NCBI RefSeq assembly: GCF_021732705.1
Contig: NZ_JAKFUM010000003.1
Location: 248,001-312,000 of the forward strand
Source of the DNA: Nevskia sp.
GTDB lineage: Bacteria > Pseudomonadota > Gammaproteobacteria > Nevskiales > Nevskiaceae
Length of the DNA: 64,000 nucleotides
Direction of reading: 5' to 3'
Every line of letters starts with the position of its first letter. The first letter of the stretch is position 1. The notes below the pieces were generated by a model. That model saw only the letters and a list, made by a program, of their open reading frames with translations, did no database searches and was not told where the DNA came from. Shown here one piece after another: positions 1-9,088 of this stretch. The position numbers were made by a program, and so were the translations under genes.

Positions 1-1204
1 AGCCACCGACCGGTTCCGGCTTGCTCGGCACGTAGATCGCGTACGGCTGCAGGCGGCCGCGCAGTTCGCCGAGACAGCCCTCGTTGCCGCCACAGACGAC
101 GCTGTAGTTCGCGCCCTGCGCGGTCTCGAAGCGGCTGGCCATGATCCGGTTCAGCGCGCCGACGGTCGGCGTGCCGCCGGGCTGGTTCGCCATGTCGTCA
201 TTGACGTTGCCGGCGAGCTTGGCGAAGTCGACCGTCGCATAGAAATTGCCGAAATCGCCGCCGGCCAGGGTCGTGGCCTGTCGACGATCGCGCCACCACG
301 CCGGCAGCACCAGCGTCTGGGCGATGGCGTTGACGTCCGGCAGCAACTCGTCGTACCGGAAGCCGGCATTGAAGAAGGCGCTCGGCGTCAGCAGCCGGCC
401 GCGGCCACCCGGGCGCGTCTGGCTCGCCGCCGTCAGCGGCAGCAGGTAGCGATCGGATGCGACATCCCACAGGCCCACGCCGATCGCGAAGCGCGCGACG
501 CCGGTGCCGGGATTCCAGACGCTGCGCGGCACGCGCACCTCGATCTGCCGCCGCACCGGATCGACGGAAACGACCGGCGCCACGGCGGAGACCGCGCCGG
601 TGCGGGCATTGCTGAGCACGGCGGTGTTGCCGTGCACGGTCAGGAACCAGTCGGCGCGGGCGCGGGTATTGGCCCCGAACGGGGCCTCGGCCGCGGCACT
701 TCCCGGCGTGCCGAGCGCGATGGTGAAGGCGCTGCGCGTCGAATCGAGCAAGGTGTTGAGCGTGACGCGGAACGCCGTGGCGTCGGTCAGCGCGCGCACC
801 CGGAACTCGACCAGATCGGCTGCGTTGTTCGCGTAGATCGGATCGCGCGGGTAGGTGTAGCTGCCGGCCGGGCGCGAGAACAGGTTGCCGGCCAGCGGGT
901 TGCCCGGAATGCCGGTACGCGGGTCGGTCGGGTCCGGCACGCCGAGCGCGCCGTGATCGTCGTAGAGATAGTCCTGATACAGGAATTCGCCATCGCGATA
1001 GGCGCTGGCACCGGAAATCAGGATCGGCGCGGCGCGCCAGATGCCGGTGTTCTGCAGCTGCGGCGCATCGAACGCCGGGGCGTACAGGATGTCCGGACCG
1101 GGCCGCGGGCCGGGCCCGGTATACAGCGACGCAGCCTGCGCGCCCGCCACGGTCGCCAGCAGACAGACAGTCACGGCGGCAAGCGCCGCCGAACGGATCG
1201 ACAT
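1..1204 (-). CDS. Secreted protein of unknown function (3' end cut by window edge)
   Basis: The frame is open from an ATG at 1204 to the left edge with no stop, giving 401 codons of an incomplete gene. The N-terminus has a basic start, a hydrophobic stretch of about 15 residues and an AQA-type cleavage region near residue 25, so export is likely. The mature part is rich in Gly, Pro, Asp and aromatic residues, and contains a Cys pair (VVCGGNEGC) near residue 375. I do not recognise a catalytic motif. The mix of short beta-prone stretches resembles DOMON-like or glucodextranase C-terminal-like binding modules, but this is only an impression. The other five frames look like shadows of it. Confidence 0.7.
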   Translation of the reverse strand, partial: MSIRSAALAAVTVCLLATVAGAQAASLYTGPGPRPGPDILYAPAFDAPQLQNTGIWRAAPILISGASAYRDGEFLYQDYLYDDHGALGVPDPTDPRTGIPGNPLAGNLFSRPAGSYTYPRDPIYANNAADLVEFRVRALTDATAFRVTLNTLLDSTRSAFTIALGTPGSAAAEAPFGANTRARADWFLTVHGNTAVLSNARTGAVSAVAPVVSVDPVRRQIEVRVPRSVWNPGTGVARFAIGVGLWDVASDRYLLPLTAASQTRPGGRGRLLTPSAFFNAGFRYDELLPDVNAIAQTLVLPAWWRDRRQATTLAGGDFGNFYATVDFAKLAGNVNDDMANQPGGTPTVGALNRIMASRFETAQGANYSVVCGGNEGCLGELRGRLQPYAIYVPSKPEPVGG

Positions 1205-1555
1205 CGTGTTTCTCCCATGCACCGCAGTCGAGCCGTGATCGGCTCAGAGGTTCTTGTTCGGAACGAGCGGGAATGGACCTATCGATATTCCCGCCGCTCG
1301 GCAGGTATACGAACAAGTGTTCACCGAGTCAATCGCACGCGATGACCCAGCGGGCCGCGGTGAAACGGGGAAAGCCGCCGGCACGGGGCCGTGAAGTTGG
1401 AGCGGGTGATGGGAACAGTTCCAATCATCCAACCCGTTGATTGATAACGGATTTATCCCGTTCGCTCCTCGGGATATGGCCGCTTAGTGTACCGCAGCCG
1501 CTCGCTCGAACGCGAGGTACTTTCGCTGCCGTCCGGTGACGGCCAGCGGCAGCCA
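1205..1555. other. Intergenic region with palindromes, no gene
   Basis: This 351-bp gap lies upstream of the secreted-protein gene and downstream of the LysR gene. It holds GCGGGAAT / ATTCCCGC arms at 1267-1294, the palindrome GAACAAGTGTTC at 1311-1322, and an imperfect palindrome at 1404-1430 with 12 of 13 positions pairing. These could be operators or leader hairpins for the gene starting at 1204. No coding frame or clear promoter is convincing. Confidence 0.4.
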
Positions 1556-2479
1556 TCAAGGTTCGCTCAAGTACGTGCTGGGCTCACCATTCGGTGCCTT
1601 GCTCATGCTCTTCACTCGCTTGATGAACCGCGCCAGCGGCTCGGAGGGCTCGCCACCGCGACGCACCAGGTAAGTCGAGAGGATCGGTGGCGTGCCCGCC
1701 AGCGGCCGTGTCGCAATGTCCGGCCGATTCAGCGCCTGCACCTGCGAAGCGATAGCGAAACCGATGCCGTAGCCGGCGCCCACGAGGGTCAGCATCACCC
1801 CCAGGCTGGTCACGTGGTCCACAACTTTCAGCGGCAGCCCGGCATCATCGAGCACCGCCTTGATCTGGTCGTGGCATCCCGAGGCCGCGTCCGGGTGGCA
1901 CAGCACCAGCGGGAATTTCAGCGCGTCGGCGAGCTTGACCTGCGTGTGTGCCAACAGCGGGTGCCGCGCCGGCACGATCACCGATAGCGGATCGGTCCAC
2001 ACCAGCTCGGCCACCAAGCCATGGTTGACCGCCGCCGACAGCGCAAAGCCCACGTCCAGCAGGTCGGTGTGTAACCCTTTGAGCTGCTGTGAGAATGGCA
2101 GCTCGAAGACGCGAATCTCCAGTTCCGGTTCTTCCTCGCGGCTGCGCGCGAGCAAGGTGGCGATGCGCGGCTGGGCCAAGCTGTCGCAGATGGCGATGCG
2201 CACGTAGTTCTGGTAGCCCTGCGCGGCGCCCTTGGTGGCCTTGATCGCCTGATCGACGGTCGCCAGAACGCGGCGGCACTCCACGAGCAGCACCTGGCCG
2301 GCCCAGGTCAGACGCGTCTGGCGGCTGCTACGGTCGAACAGCGCTACGCCCAGCAGCTTTTCGAGGTCACGCATCGCACGCGACAGAGGCGACTGGTCGA
2401 TGCCCAGCCGCTCGGCAGCGCGCGCCAGGTGCAACTCCTCGGCCACCGCCGCGAAGTAGCGCAGTAGTCTCAGTTCCAT
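1556..2479 (-). CDS. LysR-family transcriptional regulator
   Basis: The 307-aa protein has the usual LysR length. Residues 1-60 form the winged helix-turn-helix (MELRLLRYFAAVAEELHLARAAERLG, with SPLSRAMRDLEKLLG following), and residues about 90-295 the substrate-binding domain. The ATG at 2479 is chosen because AAGGAGG lies 5 nt upstream. It is the last gene of the minus-strand propionate cluster, 162 nt downstream of the prpB-like gene, so it may act on that cluster or on a neighbour. Its effector domain resembles those of the LysR proteins at 10493 and 63228. The true target and ligand cannot be read from sequence. Confidence 0.85.
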   Translation of the reverse strand: MELRLLRYFAAVAEELHLARAAERLGIDQSPLSRAMRDLEKLLGVALFDRSSRQTRLTWAGQVLLVECRRVLATVDQAIKATKGAAQGYQNYVRIAICDSLAQPRIATLLARSREEEPELEIRVFELPFSQQLKGLHTDLLDVGFALSAAVNHGLVAELVWTDPLSVIVPARHPLLAHTQVKLADALKFPLVLCHPDAASGCHDQIKAVLDDAGLPLKVVDHVTSLGVMLTLVGAGYGIGFAIASQVQALNRPDIATRPLAGTPPILSTYLVRRGGEPSEPLARFIKRVKSMSKAPNGEPSTYLSEP

Positions 2480-2641
2480 GGCGGCCTCCTTGTTCGTTGT
2501 TCTGGCTCCGCCGTTCCAACCCATTTGATTTCAAACCCATGCGAGCGGCTGGTGTTGCGATCACCTCCTGCTTAGATCGTGTTGTTTGCCGCGCGGCCAG
2601 CGACGCCGCGAGGCAACGAGTTGTCCACCTTGATGGCTCTC

Positions 2642-3502
2642 TCAGGTGTAGCGACGTTCAAGCTCGTCCCATTGCGGTTTGCCAACCAGGCGCTGACGCT
2701 CGGCGAAGGATGCAACCAAGCCGCTCGACTCAAGAACCTGCTTGTCGTCACGCAGCGCAGTCAGCGCCTTTTGCATGCCCATCACGGCACCCTGGAGAGC
2801 CGCGTTGGCGTACAGCACGATGCCGTAGCCCAAACGTCCTAGTTCCTCGGCCCTGAAGATGGGCGTCTTGCCGCCGATGACCATGTTCATGAGCTGAGGC
2901 GTGGACAGCCGCTGGGGCAACGCTCGCACTTCGTCCTCCTTCGTGACGGCTTCGACGAACAGAATGTCCGCACCCGCCTCGGCGAACTTCTGTGCGCGCT
3001 CGATGGCAGCCTCGAAGCCCAGCGTGGCGGCAGCATCGGTGCGGGCCATGACCATGAAGTCGGCATCACGACGCGCATCTACGGCAGCTTGGATCTTGCT
3101 GACGGCCTCCTCGGTGGAGATAACCTCCTTACCCGAGAAATGGCCGCAGCGCTTAGGGGCAACCTGGTCTTCGAGTTGGATGCAGTCGGCACCGGCACGC
3201 TCTAGCGTGCGCACGGAGTGATACACGTTCAGCGCATTGCCGAAGCCGGTATCGGCATCAACGATGAGCGGCAGGCTCACGGCATCGCGGATGCGAGCCG
3301 TGTGGTTGGCGATCTCGGCTAAGCCCATGAAGCCCTGGTCAGGCATGCCAAACCACATGTTGGTGACGCCGGCGCCGGTGACATACAGAGCCTCGAAACC
3401 GAGGTCTTCTATGACCTTAGCGGACAAGGCGTTGAAAGCGCCCGGCACGAGCACGCCACGGCGCGCGCCGACGAGGGACTTGAGTTGCTTGCGGGTAGAC
3501 AT
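2642..3502 (-). CDS. prpB: Isocitrate lyase/PEP mutase-family lyase, probably 2-methylisocitrate lyase
   Basis: The 286-aa protein belongs to the ICL/PEPM superfamily. It shows the metal-binding DADTGFGN motif and the catalytic lyase signature KRCGH. In the methylcitrate cycle this enzyme cleaves 2-methylisocitrate to pyruvate and succinate. It sits directly after prpF and acnD, which supports the role. The ATG at 3502 starts the conserved sequence; longer in-frame starts run into the prpF coding end. A 2,3-dimethylmalate lyase or oxaloacetate decarboxylase activity is an alternative in this superfamily, because the wider sequence is not a textbook PrpB to my eye. Confidence 0.75.
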   Translation of the reverse strand: MSTRKQLKSLVGARRGVLVPGAFNALSAKVIEDLGFEALYVTGAGVTNMWFGMPDQGFMGLAEIANHTARIRDAVSLPLIVDADTGFGNALNVYHSVRTLERAGADCIQLEDQVAPKRCGHFSGKEVISTEEAVSKIQAAVDARRDADFMVMARTDAAATLGFEAAIERAQKFAEAGADILFVEAVTKEDEVRALPQRLSTPQLMNMVIGGKTPIFRAEELGRLGYGIVLYANAALQGAVMGMQKALTALRDDKQVLESSGLVASFAERQRLVGKPQWDELERRYT

Positions 3503-3516
3503 CTGGAATTCCGTGT

Positions 3517-4710
3517 TTAGAAACTGTCGCTGGGTACACGCACCCAGCCTTCCATCAGGATGCGAGCGCTGCGGCTCATAACGGCCTTGGTGACGGTCCA
3601 CTGGCCATCGACCTGCCGGGCCTCGGCACCAACCCGCAGCGTGCCGGATGGATGGCCGAAGCGCACGGCATGACGCTCGCCGCCGCCGGCTGCGAGATTG
3701 ACCAGTGTGCCGGGGATGGCGGCCGCCGTGCCGATGGCCACGGCTGCCGTGCCCATCATGGCGTGGTGCAGTTTGCCCATGGACATCGCGCGCACGAGCA
3801 AGTCCACATCACCGGCCTCAATGGCTTTGCCACTGGAGGCCGTGTAGCTGGCCGGCGGTGCCACGAAAGCGACCTTGGGTGTGTGCTGGCGCTGGGCTGC
3901 CTCGGCCACATCGCGGATGAGGCCCATCTTCACAGCGCCCCGGGCCCGGATGGTCTCGAAACGGGACAACGCCAGGGCGTCGCCGTTGATCGCATCCTGC
4001 GACTCGGTGCCGGTGTAGCCGATGTCCTGCGCGTTCAGGAAGATGGTGGGAATGCCGGCATTGATGAGCGTGGCCTTGAACGTACCGATGCCCGGCACTT
4101 CCAGGTCATCGACAAGTCGGCCCGTGGGGAACATCGCACCGCCACTGTCGTCATCGCCTTCGTCAGCGGGGTCGAGAAATTCGAGTTGCACCTCGGCGGC
4201 CGGGAAGGTGACGCCGTCTAACTCGAAGTCGCCAGTCTCCTGCACTTGGCCGTTTGTGATGGGCACATGGGCCACTATGGTCTTGCCGATGTTGGCCTGC
4301 CAGATGCGCACCGTGCAGATGCCGTTTTCGGGCACGCGGTCGGCCGGCATCAGGCCGCTCGCGATGGTGAACGGACCGACCGCGGCGGACAGGTTGCCGC
4401 AGTTGCCAGACCAGTCCACGAAGGCGCCGTCGATGGAAACCTGGCCGAACAGGTAGTCCACGTCATGGCCGGGTTTTGTCGGCGGCGCCACGATGACGGT
4501 CTTGGACGTGGACGACGTGGCGCCGCCCATGCCGTCGATCTGCTTGCCGTAGGGGTCCGGGCTGCCGATCACGCGCAGCAGCAGTTGGTCTCGCGCAGGA
4601 CCTGGCTGCTGGCAGGGCTCGGGCAAGTCCTGCAGGCGGAAGAACACACCCTTGCTGGTGCCGCCGCGCATATAGGTGGCGGGAATGCGAATCTGTGCGG
4701 GATGCGTCAT
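3517..4710 (-). CDS. prpF: 2-methylaconitate cis-trans isomerase PrpF
   Basis: The 397-aa protein has the PrpF opening RGGTSKGVFF near residue 15 and the family's usual length. PrpF belongs to the diaminopimelate-epimerase fold and works with AcnD, isomerising the 2-methylaconitate that AcnD makes so that it can be hydrated. The gene starts 7 nt after the acnD stop, and the prpB-like gene begins 14 nt after its own stop, so all three are probably cotranscribed. The prpF-acnD pair marks the AcnD-dependent version of the pathway rather than the PrpD version. Confidence 0.9.
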   Translation of the reverse strand: MTHPAQIRIPATYMRGGTSKGVFFRLQDLPEPCQQPGPARDQLLLRVIGSPDPYGKQIDGMGGATSSTSKTVIVAPPTKPGHDVDYLFGQVSIDGAFVDWSGNCGNLSAAVGPFTIASGLMPADRVPENGICTVRIWQANIGKTIVAHVPITNGQVQETGDFELDGVTFPAAEVQLEFLDPADEGDDDSGGAMFPTGRLVDDLEVPGIGTFKATLINAGIPTIFLNAQDIGYTGTESQDAINGDALALSRFETIRARGAVKMGLIRDVAEAAQRQHTPKVAFVAPPASYTASSGKAIEAGDVDLLVRAMSMGKLHHAMMGTAAVAIGTAAAIPGTLVNLAAGGGERHAVRFGHPSGTLRVGAEARQVDGQWTVTKAVMSRSARILMEGWVRVPSDSF

Positions 4711-4717
4711 GTCGTCC

Positions 4718-7342
4718 TCAGGGGGTCTTCCGTGCGGCCAGGAAGTCTTGCGCGAAGCGCTGCAGCACGCCGCCGGCTTCGTAGACCGAGACTTCCTCGG
4801 CGGTGTCCAGCCGGCACTTCACCGGCACGGAGGCGGTCTCGCCGTTCTTGTGGCGAATGCGCAGCGTCAGGACGGCCCGCGGCGTGCGCTCGCCGATGAC
4901 GTCGAAGGTCTCGCTGCCGTCGAGACCCAGCGTCAGCCGATTGGTACCGGACTGGAACTCCAGCGGCAGCACGCCCATGCCGATCAGGTTGGTGCGGTGG
5001 ATGCGCTCGAAGCCCTCGGCCACCACGACCTCGACGCCGGCCAGGCGCACTCCTTTGGCCGCCCAGTCGCGCGACGAACCCTGGCCATAGTCGGCGCCGG
5101 CGATGACGATGAGCGGCTGGCGGCGGGTCAGGTAGCTCTCGATAGCCTCCCACATGCGCATGACGCGACCTTCGGGTTCCACGCGCGCCAGCGAGCCCGC
5201 GCGCACGCTGCCATCGTCGTTGCGTACCATCTCGTTCTTCAGCGTCGGGTTGGCGAAAGTGGCGCGCATCGCGGTGAGGTGGTCGCCGCGGTGGGTAGCG
5301 TAAGAGTTGAAGTCCTTCTCGGGCAGACCCATCTTTGCCAAGTATTCGCCGGCCGCCGAGTCGAGCAGGATGGCGTTGGACGGTGACAAATGGTCGGTCG
5401 TGATGTTGTCGGGCAGGATGGCTAGTGGCCGCATGCCGGTGAGCGTGCGCGGGTTGGCGGCCAGCGCGCCGACGCCTTCAGTGTCCCAGTACGGGGGGCG
5501 GCGGATGTAGGTGGACTGCGGGCGCCAGTTGTATTGCGGCGCGGCGCGCTCGGCCTCCACGGGGCGGATGGCAAACATTGGGTCGTAGACCGCGCGGTAT
5601 TGCTCCGGCTTCACGGCGGTACGCACCACTGCGTCGATCTCCTCGTCAGCGGGCCAGAGATCCTTCAGGCGTACTTCTCGTCCGTCCACGGTGCCCAGTA
5701 CATCGTTTTCGATGTCGAAACGCACCGTGCCAGCCAACGCGTATGCGACGACCAACGGCGGAGACGCGAGGAAAGCCTGCTTCGCGTAGGGATGGATGCG
5801 GCCGTCGAAGTTGCGGTTGCCGGACAGCACGGCAGTGGCGTACAGATCGCGGTCGATGATCTCCTGCTGGATCTTCGGGTCCAGCGCGCCGCTCATGCCA
5901 TTGCAGGTTGTGCAGGCGAAGGCGACGATGCCGAAGCCGAGCTTTTCCAGTTCGTGCAGCAGCCCGGCCTCCTTCAGGTACAGCTCCACGGCCTTTGAGC
6001 CCGGCGCCAGCGAGGTCTTGACCCATGGCTTACGCACGAGGCCCAGGCGGTTGGCTTTCATCGCCAGCAAGCCGGCGGCGATGACGTTGCGCGGGTTGCT
6101 GGTGTTCGTGCAGCTCGTGATCGCCGCGATGATGACAGCGCCATCGGGCATCTGGCCCCGCGCCTCCTGGGCGTGAGCCTTGTCCAAATCCACCGCGATG
6201 CCTCGCTCGCGGAGCGCCGAGGTCGGCAGCCGGCGGTGTGGATTGGACGGACCGGCCATGTTGCGTACCACACTGCCGAGGTCAAAGCGCAACGTGCGCT
6301 CATACTGGGCCGCTTTCAGTTCGCTGGCCCAGAAACCTGCCGTGCGAGCGTAGTGCTCTACGAGGCGCACCTGCGCGTCGTCTCGGCCGGTGAGCTTCAG
6401 GTAGTCGATGGTCTGCGAGTCGATATAGAACAGAGCGGCGGTCGCGCCGTACTCAGGGCACATGTTGGCGATGGTCGCGCGGTCTCCGATGGACAGGCTC
6501 TCGGCGCCTTCACCGAAGAACTCCAGGTAGGCACCCACGACCTTCTGCTGGCGCAGGAACTCAGTCAGCGCCAGCACGATGTCGGTCGCCGTGATGCCTG
6601 GTTGGCGGCAGCCGGTCAGCTCGACGCCAGCGATGTCCGGCAACCGCATCCACGATGCGCGGCCCAGCATGACGTTCTCCGCCTCCAGCCCGCCCACGCC
6701 CACGGCGATGACGCCCAAGGCGTCGACGTGCGGTGTGTGGCTGTCGGTACCAACGCAGGTATCCGGGAAGGCCACGCCCTCGCGGACATAAACCACCGGC
6801 GACATCTTCTCCAGGTTGATCTGGTGCATGATGCCGTTGCCCGCCGGGATGACGTCCACGTTGTCGAAGGCCGACTTGGTCCACTCGATGAAGTGGAAAC
6901 GGTCCTCATTGCGGCGGTCCTCGATTTCACGGTTCTTGCGGAAGGCATCGGGGTCGAAGCCGCCGCACTCCACGGCCAGCGAATGGTCCACAATGAGCTG
7001 CACAGGCACGACGGGGTTCACCGCGGCCGGGTCGCCGCCTTGGGCCGCGATCGCGTCACGCAAACCGGCCAGGTCCACTAACGCAGTCTGACCTAGGATG
7101 TCGTGACAGACCACGCGAACCGGGAACCATGGGAAGTCCAGGTCACGTCGGCGCTCTATGAGTTGCAGCAGGTAGCTGTTCAGATGTTCGGGGTCCGCGC
7201 ATCGGACCAGGTTCTCGGCATGGACACGCGCTGTGTAGGGCAGCATCGCCCACGCGCCCGGGCGGATCGCGTCAACAGCTTCGCGGGCGTCGAACCAGTC
7301 CAGCGCCGTGCCGGGCAGGGGCTTGCGGAACTGGGAACTCAT
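4718..7342 (-). CDS. acnD: Fe/S-dependent 2-methylisocitrate dehydratase AcnD
   Basis: The 874-aa protein is a full-length aconitase-superfamily enzyme. The SCTNTSNP and CTTCNG motifs carry the three cysteines that bind the 4Fe-4S cluster. [10 protein letters not shown] and [16 protein letters not shown] mark the linker and the swivel domain. It dehydrates 2-methylcitrate to 2-methylaconitate in the cytoplasm. Its ATG overlaps the prpC stop as ATGA, which suggests translational coupling. Pairing with prpF distinguishes AcnD from the ordinary aconitases AcnA and AcnB. Confidence 0.92.
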   Translation of the reverse strand: MSSQFRKPLPGTALDWFDAREAVDAIRPGAWAMLPYTARVHAENLVRCADPEHLNSYLLQLIERRRDLDFPWFPVRVVCHDILGQTALVDLAGLRDAIAAQGGDPAAVNPVVPVQLIVDHSLAVECGGFDPDAFRKNREIEDRRNEDRFHFIEWTKSAFDNVDVIPAGNGIMHQINLEKMSPVVYVREGVAFPDTCVGTDSHTPHVDALGVIAVGVGGLEAENVMLGRASWMRLPDIAGVELTGCRQPGITATDIVLALTEFLRQQKVVGAYLEFFGEGAESLSIGDRATIANMCPEYGATAALFYIDSQTIDYLKLTGRDDAQVRLVEHYARTAGFWASELKAAQYERTLRFDLGSVVRNMAGPSNPHRRLPTSALRERGIAVDLDKAHAQEARGQMPDGAVIIAAITSCTNTSNPRNVIAAGLLAMKANRLGLVRKPWVKTSLAPGSKAVELYLKEAGLLHELEKLGFGIVAFACTTCNGMSGALDPKIQQEIIDRDLYATAVLSGNRNFDGRIHPYAKQAFLASPPLVVAYALAGTVRFDIENDVLGTVDGREVRLKDLWPADEEIDAVVRTAVKPEQYRAVYDPMFAIRPVEAERAAPQYNWRPQSTYIRRPPYWDTEGVGALAANPRTLTGMRPLAILPDNITTDHLSPSNAILLDSAAGEYLAKMGLPEKDFNSYATHRGDHLTAMRATFANPTLKNEMVRNDDGSVRAGSLARVEPEGRVMRMWEAIESYLTRRQPLIVIAGADYGQGSSRDWAAKGVRLAGVEVVVAEGFERIHRTNLIGMGVLPLEFQSGTNRLTLGLDGSETFDVIGERTPRAVLTLRIRHKNGETASVPVKCRLDTAEEVSVYEAGGVLQRFAQDFLAARKTP

Positions 7343-8493
7343 GCGCGTTCGTCAATGGGCACGAAGCGCTGGTCTTCAGGGCCGGTGTAATTCGCGCTGG
7401 GGCGAATGATCTTGTTGTCCACGCGCTGCTCGATGACGTGCGCGGCCCAACCGCTGGTGCGGGAGATGACGAACAGAGGCGTGAACATCGCCGTGGGCAC
7501 GCCCATCATGTGATAGCTGACGGCGCTGAACCAGTCGAGGTTGGGGAACATTTTCTTGACGTCCCACATGACTGACTCCAGCCGTTCTGCGATGTCAGAC
7601 ATCTTGGTGGAGCCCGCCTCGTCCGATAGGCTCCTGGCCACGCCCTTGATGACGACGTTGCGCGGGTCGCTGACGGTGTAGACCGGGTGGCCGAAGCCGA
7701 TGACCACCTCCTTGGCCTCCACGCGGCGGCGGATGTCCGCCTCAGCCTCGTTCGGGTTGTCATAGCGCTTCTGAATCTCGAAGGCCACCTCGTTGGCGCC
7801 ACCATGCTTGGGGCCGCGCAGCGCGCCGATGGCGCCGGCAATGGACGAGTACATGTCGCTGCCCGTGCCGGCGATGACGCGCGCGGTGAAGGTGCTAGCG
7901 TTGAACTCATGCTCGGCATAGAGGTTGAGCGACGTGTGCATGGCGCGCACCCAGCTCTCAGGCGGCGTCGTGCCGTGCAGCAGACGCAGGAAGTGGCCGC
8001 CGATGGAGTCGTCGTCCGTCTCCACCTCGATGCGGCGGCCCTGCGTGCTCCAGTGATACCAGTACAGCAGCATGGAGCCCAGGCTGGCCATGAGCCGGTC
8101 GGCGATGTCGCGGGCGCCGGGCAGGCTGTGGTCGTCCTTCTCGGGCAGGATGCAGCCCAGCGCCGACACGCCGGTGCGCATCACGTCCATCGGGTGGGCG
8201 CCAGCGGGCAAGCGTTCCAGCGACTCTTTCACACTGGCAGGCAAGCCGCGCATGGCCCTGAGCTTGGCCTTGTAGGCGCGCAACTCGGCGCGCGTGGGCA
8301 GCTTGCCGTGCACCAGCAGGTGGGCGATCTCCTCGAACTCGCAGACCTCGGCGATGTCCAGGATGTCGTAGCCGCGGTAATGCAGGTCGTTGCCGCTGCG
8401 GCCGACGGTGCACAGCGCGGTATTGCCGGCCGTCACGCCGGACAGCGCCACAGATTTCTTCGGCTTGAAGCCGGTGGTCGGGGTTTCGCTCAT
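7339..8493 (-). CDS. prpC: 2-methylcitrate synthase / citrate synthase
   Basis: The 384-aa protein has citrate-synthase hallmarks: HGGANE, GFGHPVY and the signature region around [20 protein letters not shown] with the catalytic Asp-containing C-terminal part. In this context it should condense propionyl-CoA with oxaloacetate. The length fits the short bacterial type II-like methylcitrate synthases. The ATG at 8493 (MSETP) has GGAG 9 nt upstream; an ATG two codons earlier is too close to that site. It lies 20 nt after the thioesterase gene and is translationally coupled to acnD. Confidence 0.9.
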   Translation of the reverse strand: MSETPTTGFKPKKSVALSGVTAGNTALCTVGRSGNDLHYRGYDILDIAEVCEFEEIAHLLVHGKLPTRAELRAYKAKLRAMRGLPASVKESLERLPAGAHPMDVMRTGVSALGCILPEKDDHSLPGARDIADRLMASLGSMLLYWYHWSTQGRRIEVETDDDSIGGHFLRLLHGTTPPESWVRAMHTSLNLYAEHEFNASTFTARVIAGTGSDMYSSIAGAIGALRGPKHGGANEVAFEIQKRYDNPNEAEADIRRRVEAKEVVIGFGHPVYTVSDPRNVVIKGVARSLSDEAGSTKMSDIAERLESVMWDVKKMFPNLDWFSAVSYHMMGVPTAMFTPLFVISRTSGWAAHVIEQRVDNKIIRPSANYTGPEDQRFVPIDERA

Positions 8494-8513
8494 GGGCATG
8501 TTCTCCAGGAAAT

Positions 8514-8954
8514 TCAGTGGGCTTGATCGTTCAGAGCTGCGGGCATCAGGCCGTCATCGCGGGGCTCCAGCGGCACCGGACGGCCATTGGCGTTGACAGA
8601 CACCATCTCGAAGCTGGCGCGCAGCACTTCTTGCGGCTTGGTGCCGGGCGCCGCATCCAGCGCGGCGCGCACGTCCACCGTCATTGAGCTGCGGCCCAGC
8701 CGCGTGACGCGCGCATGCAGGTGCAACAGCGAGCCGATGGCGATCGGGGCCAGGAACTCGATGCCACGCGATGCGGCCATCACGACTGACTGACGACTGA
8801 AGCGTGCAGCGGCTAGATACGCGGTCTTGCCGAGCATCGACAAGGCCTCAGGACCGAAGAGCGTGCCGTAGTGGTTGGATTGCTGAGGCAGCACCAGCTC
8901 AGTGCGGTTCAACTCGTTCAGCGGTGTGGAAGCCAAAGTCTTGATCCAGTCCAT
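8514..8954 (-). CDS. Acyl-CoA thioesterase, hotdog fold
   Basis: The 146-aa protein has the [12 protein letters not shown] motif of YciA/ACOT-type hotdog thioesterases, where the Asn-His and FG elements shape the active site. It hydrolyses acyl-CoA to free acid and CoA. As first gene of the propionate operon it may relieve propionyl-CoA overload; this is inference. The ATG at 8954 begins the conserved protein but has no clear ribosome-binding site. An ATG at 8993 would add 13 residues and run into the operator. Confidence 0.8.
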   Translation of the reverse strand: MDWIKTLASTPLNELNRTELVLPQQSNHYGTLFGPEALSMLGKTAYLAAARFSRQSVVMAASRGIEFLAPIAIGSLLHLHARVTRLGRSSMTVDVRAALDAAPGTKPQEVLRASFEMVSVNANGRPVPLEPRDDGLMPAALNDQAH

Positions 8955-8976
8955 GGTGGGGAGGGAAAGTCGTATT

Positions 8977-9070
8977 ATTCGCAATCTTCGCATCCACTTC
9001 TTTGGTACTCAATGACTAAAATTGCCAATGAATGCGAAGGTTTTTGATGCAGTTTGCGATATTTGCGAAT
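8977..9070. promoter_or_regulatory. Divergent operator region for the propionate operon and its regulator
   Basis: ATTCGCAATCTTCGCAT at 8977-8993 and TTGCGATATTTGCGAAT at 9054-9070 are inverted copies of one another (13 of 17 positions agree). Each is a tandem pair of TTGCGA-like half-sites. A further ATGCGAAG lies at 9032-9039. PrpR/RamB-type regulators are known to bind TTTGCAAA-like sites, so these are likely operators for the adjacent regulator, controlling both its own gene and the prp operon. Confidence 0.6.
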
Positions 9071-9088
9071 ATTCAGAGCCCCATTCTT

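Noticed and set aside
198-1316. Long minus-strand frame of 372 codons across the left end
   Set aside because: Its product is Arg-rich and patternless. The frame that starts at 1204 gives a signal peptide and a sensible secreted protein over the same DNA.
1480-1555. Hairpin after the first LysR gene as a terminator
   Set aside because: CTGCCG/CGGCAG arms are present at about 1527-1553 but no T-run follows on the minus strand.
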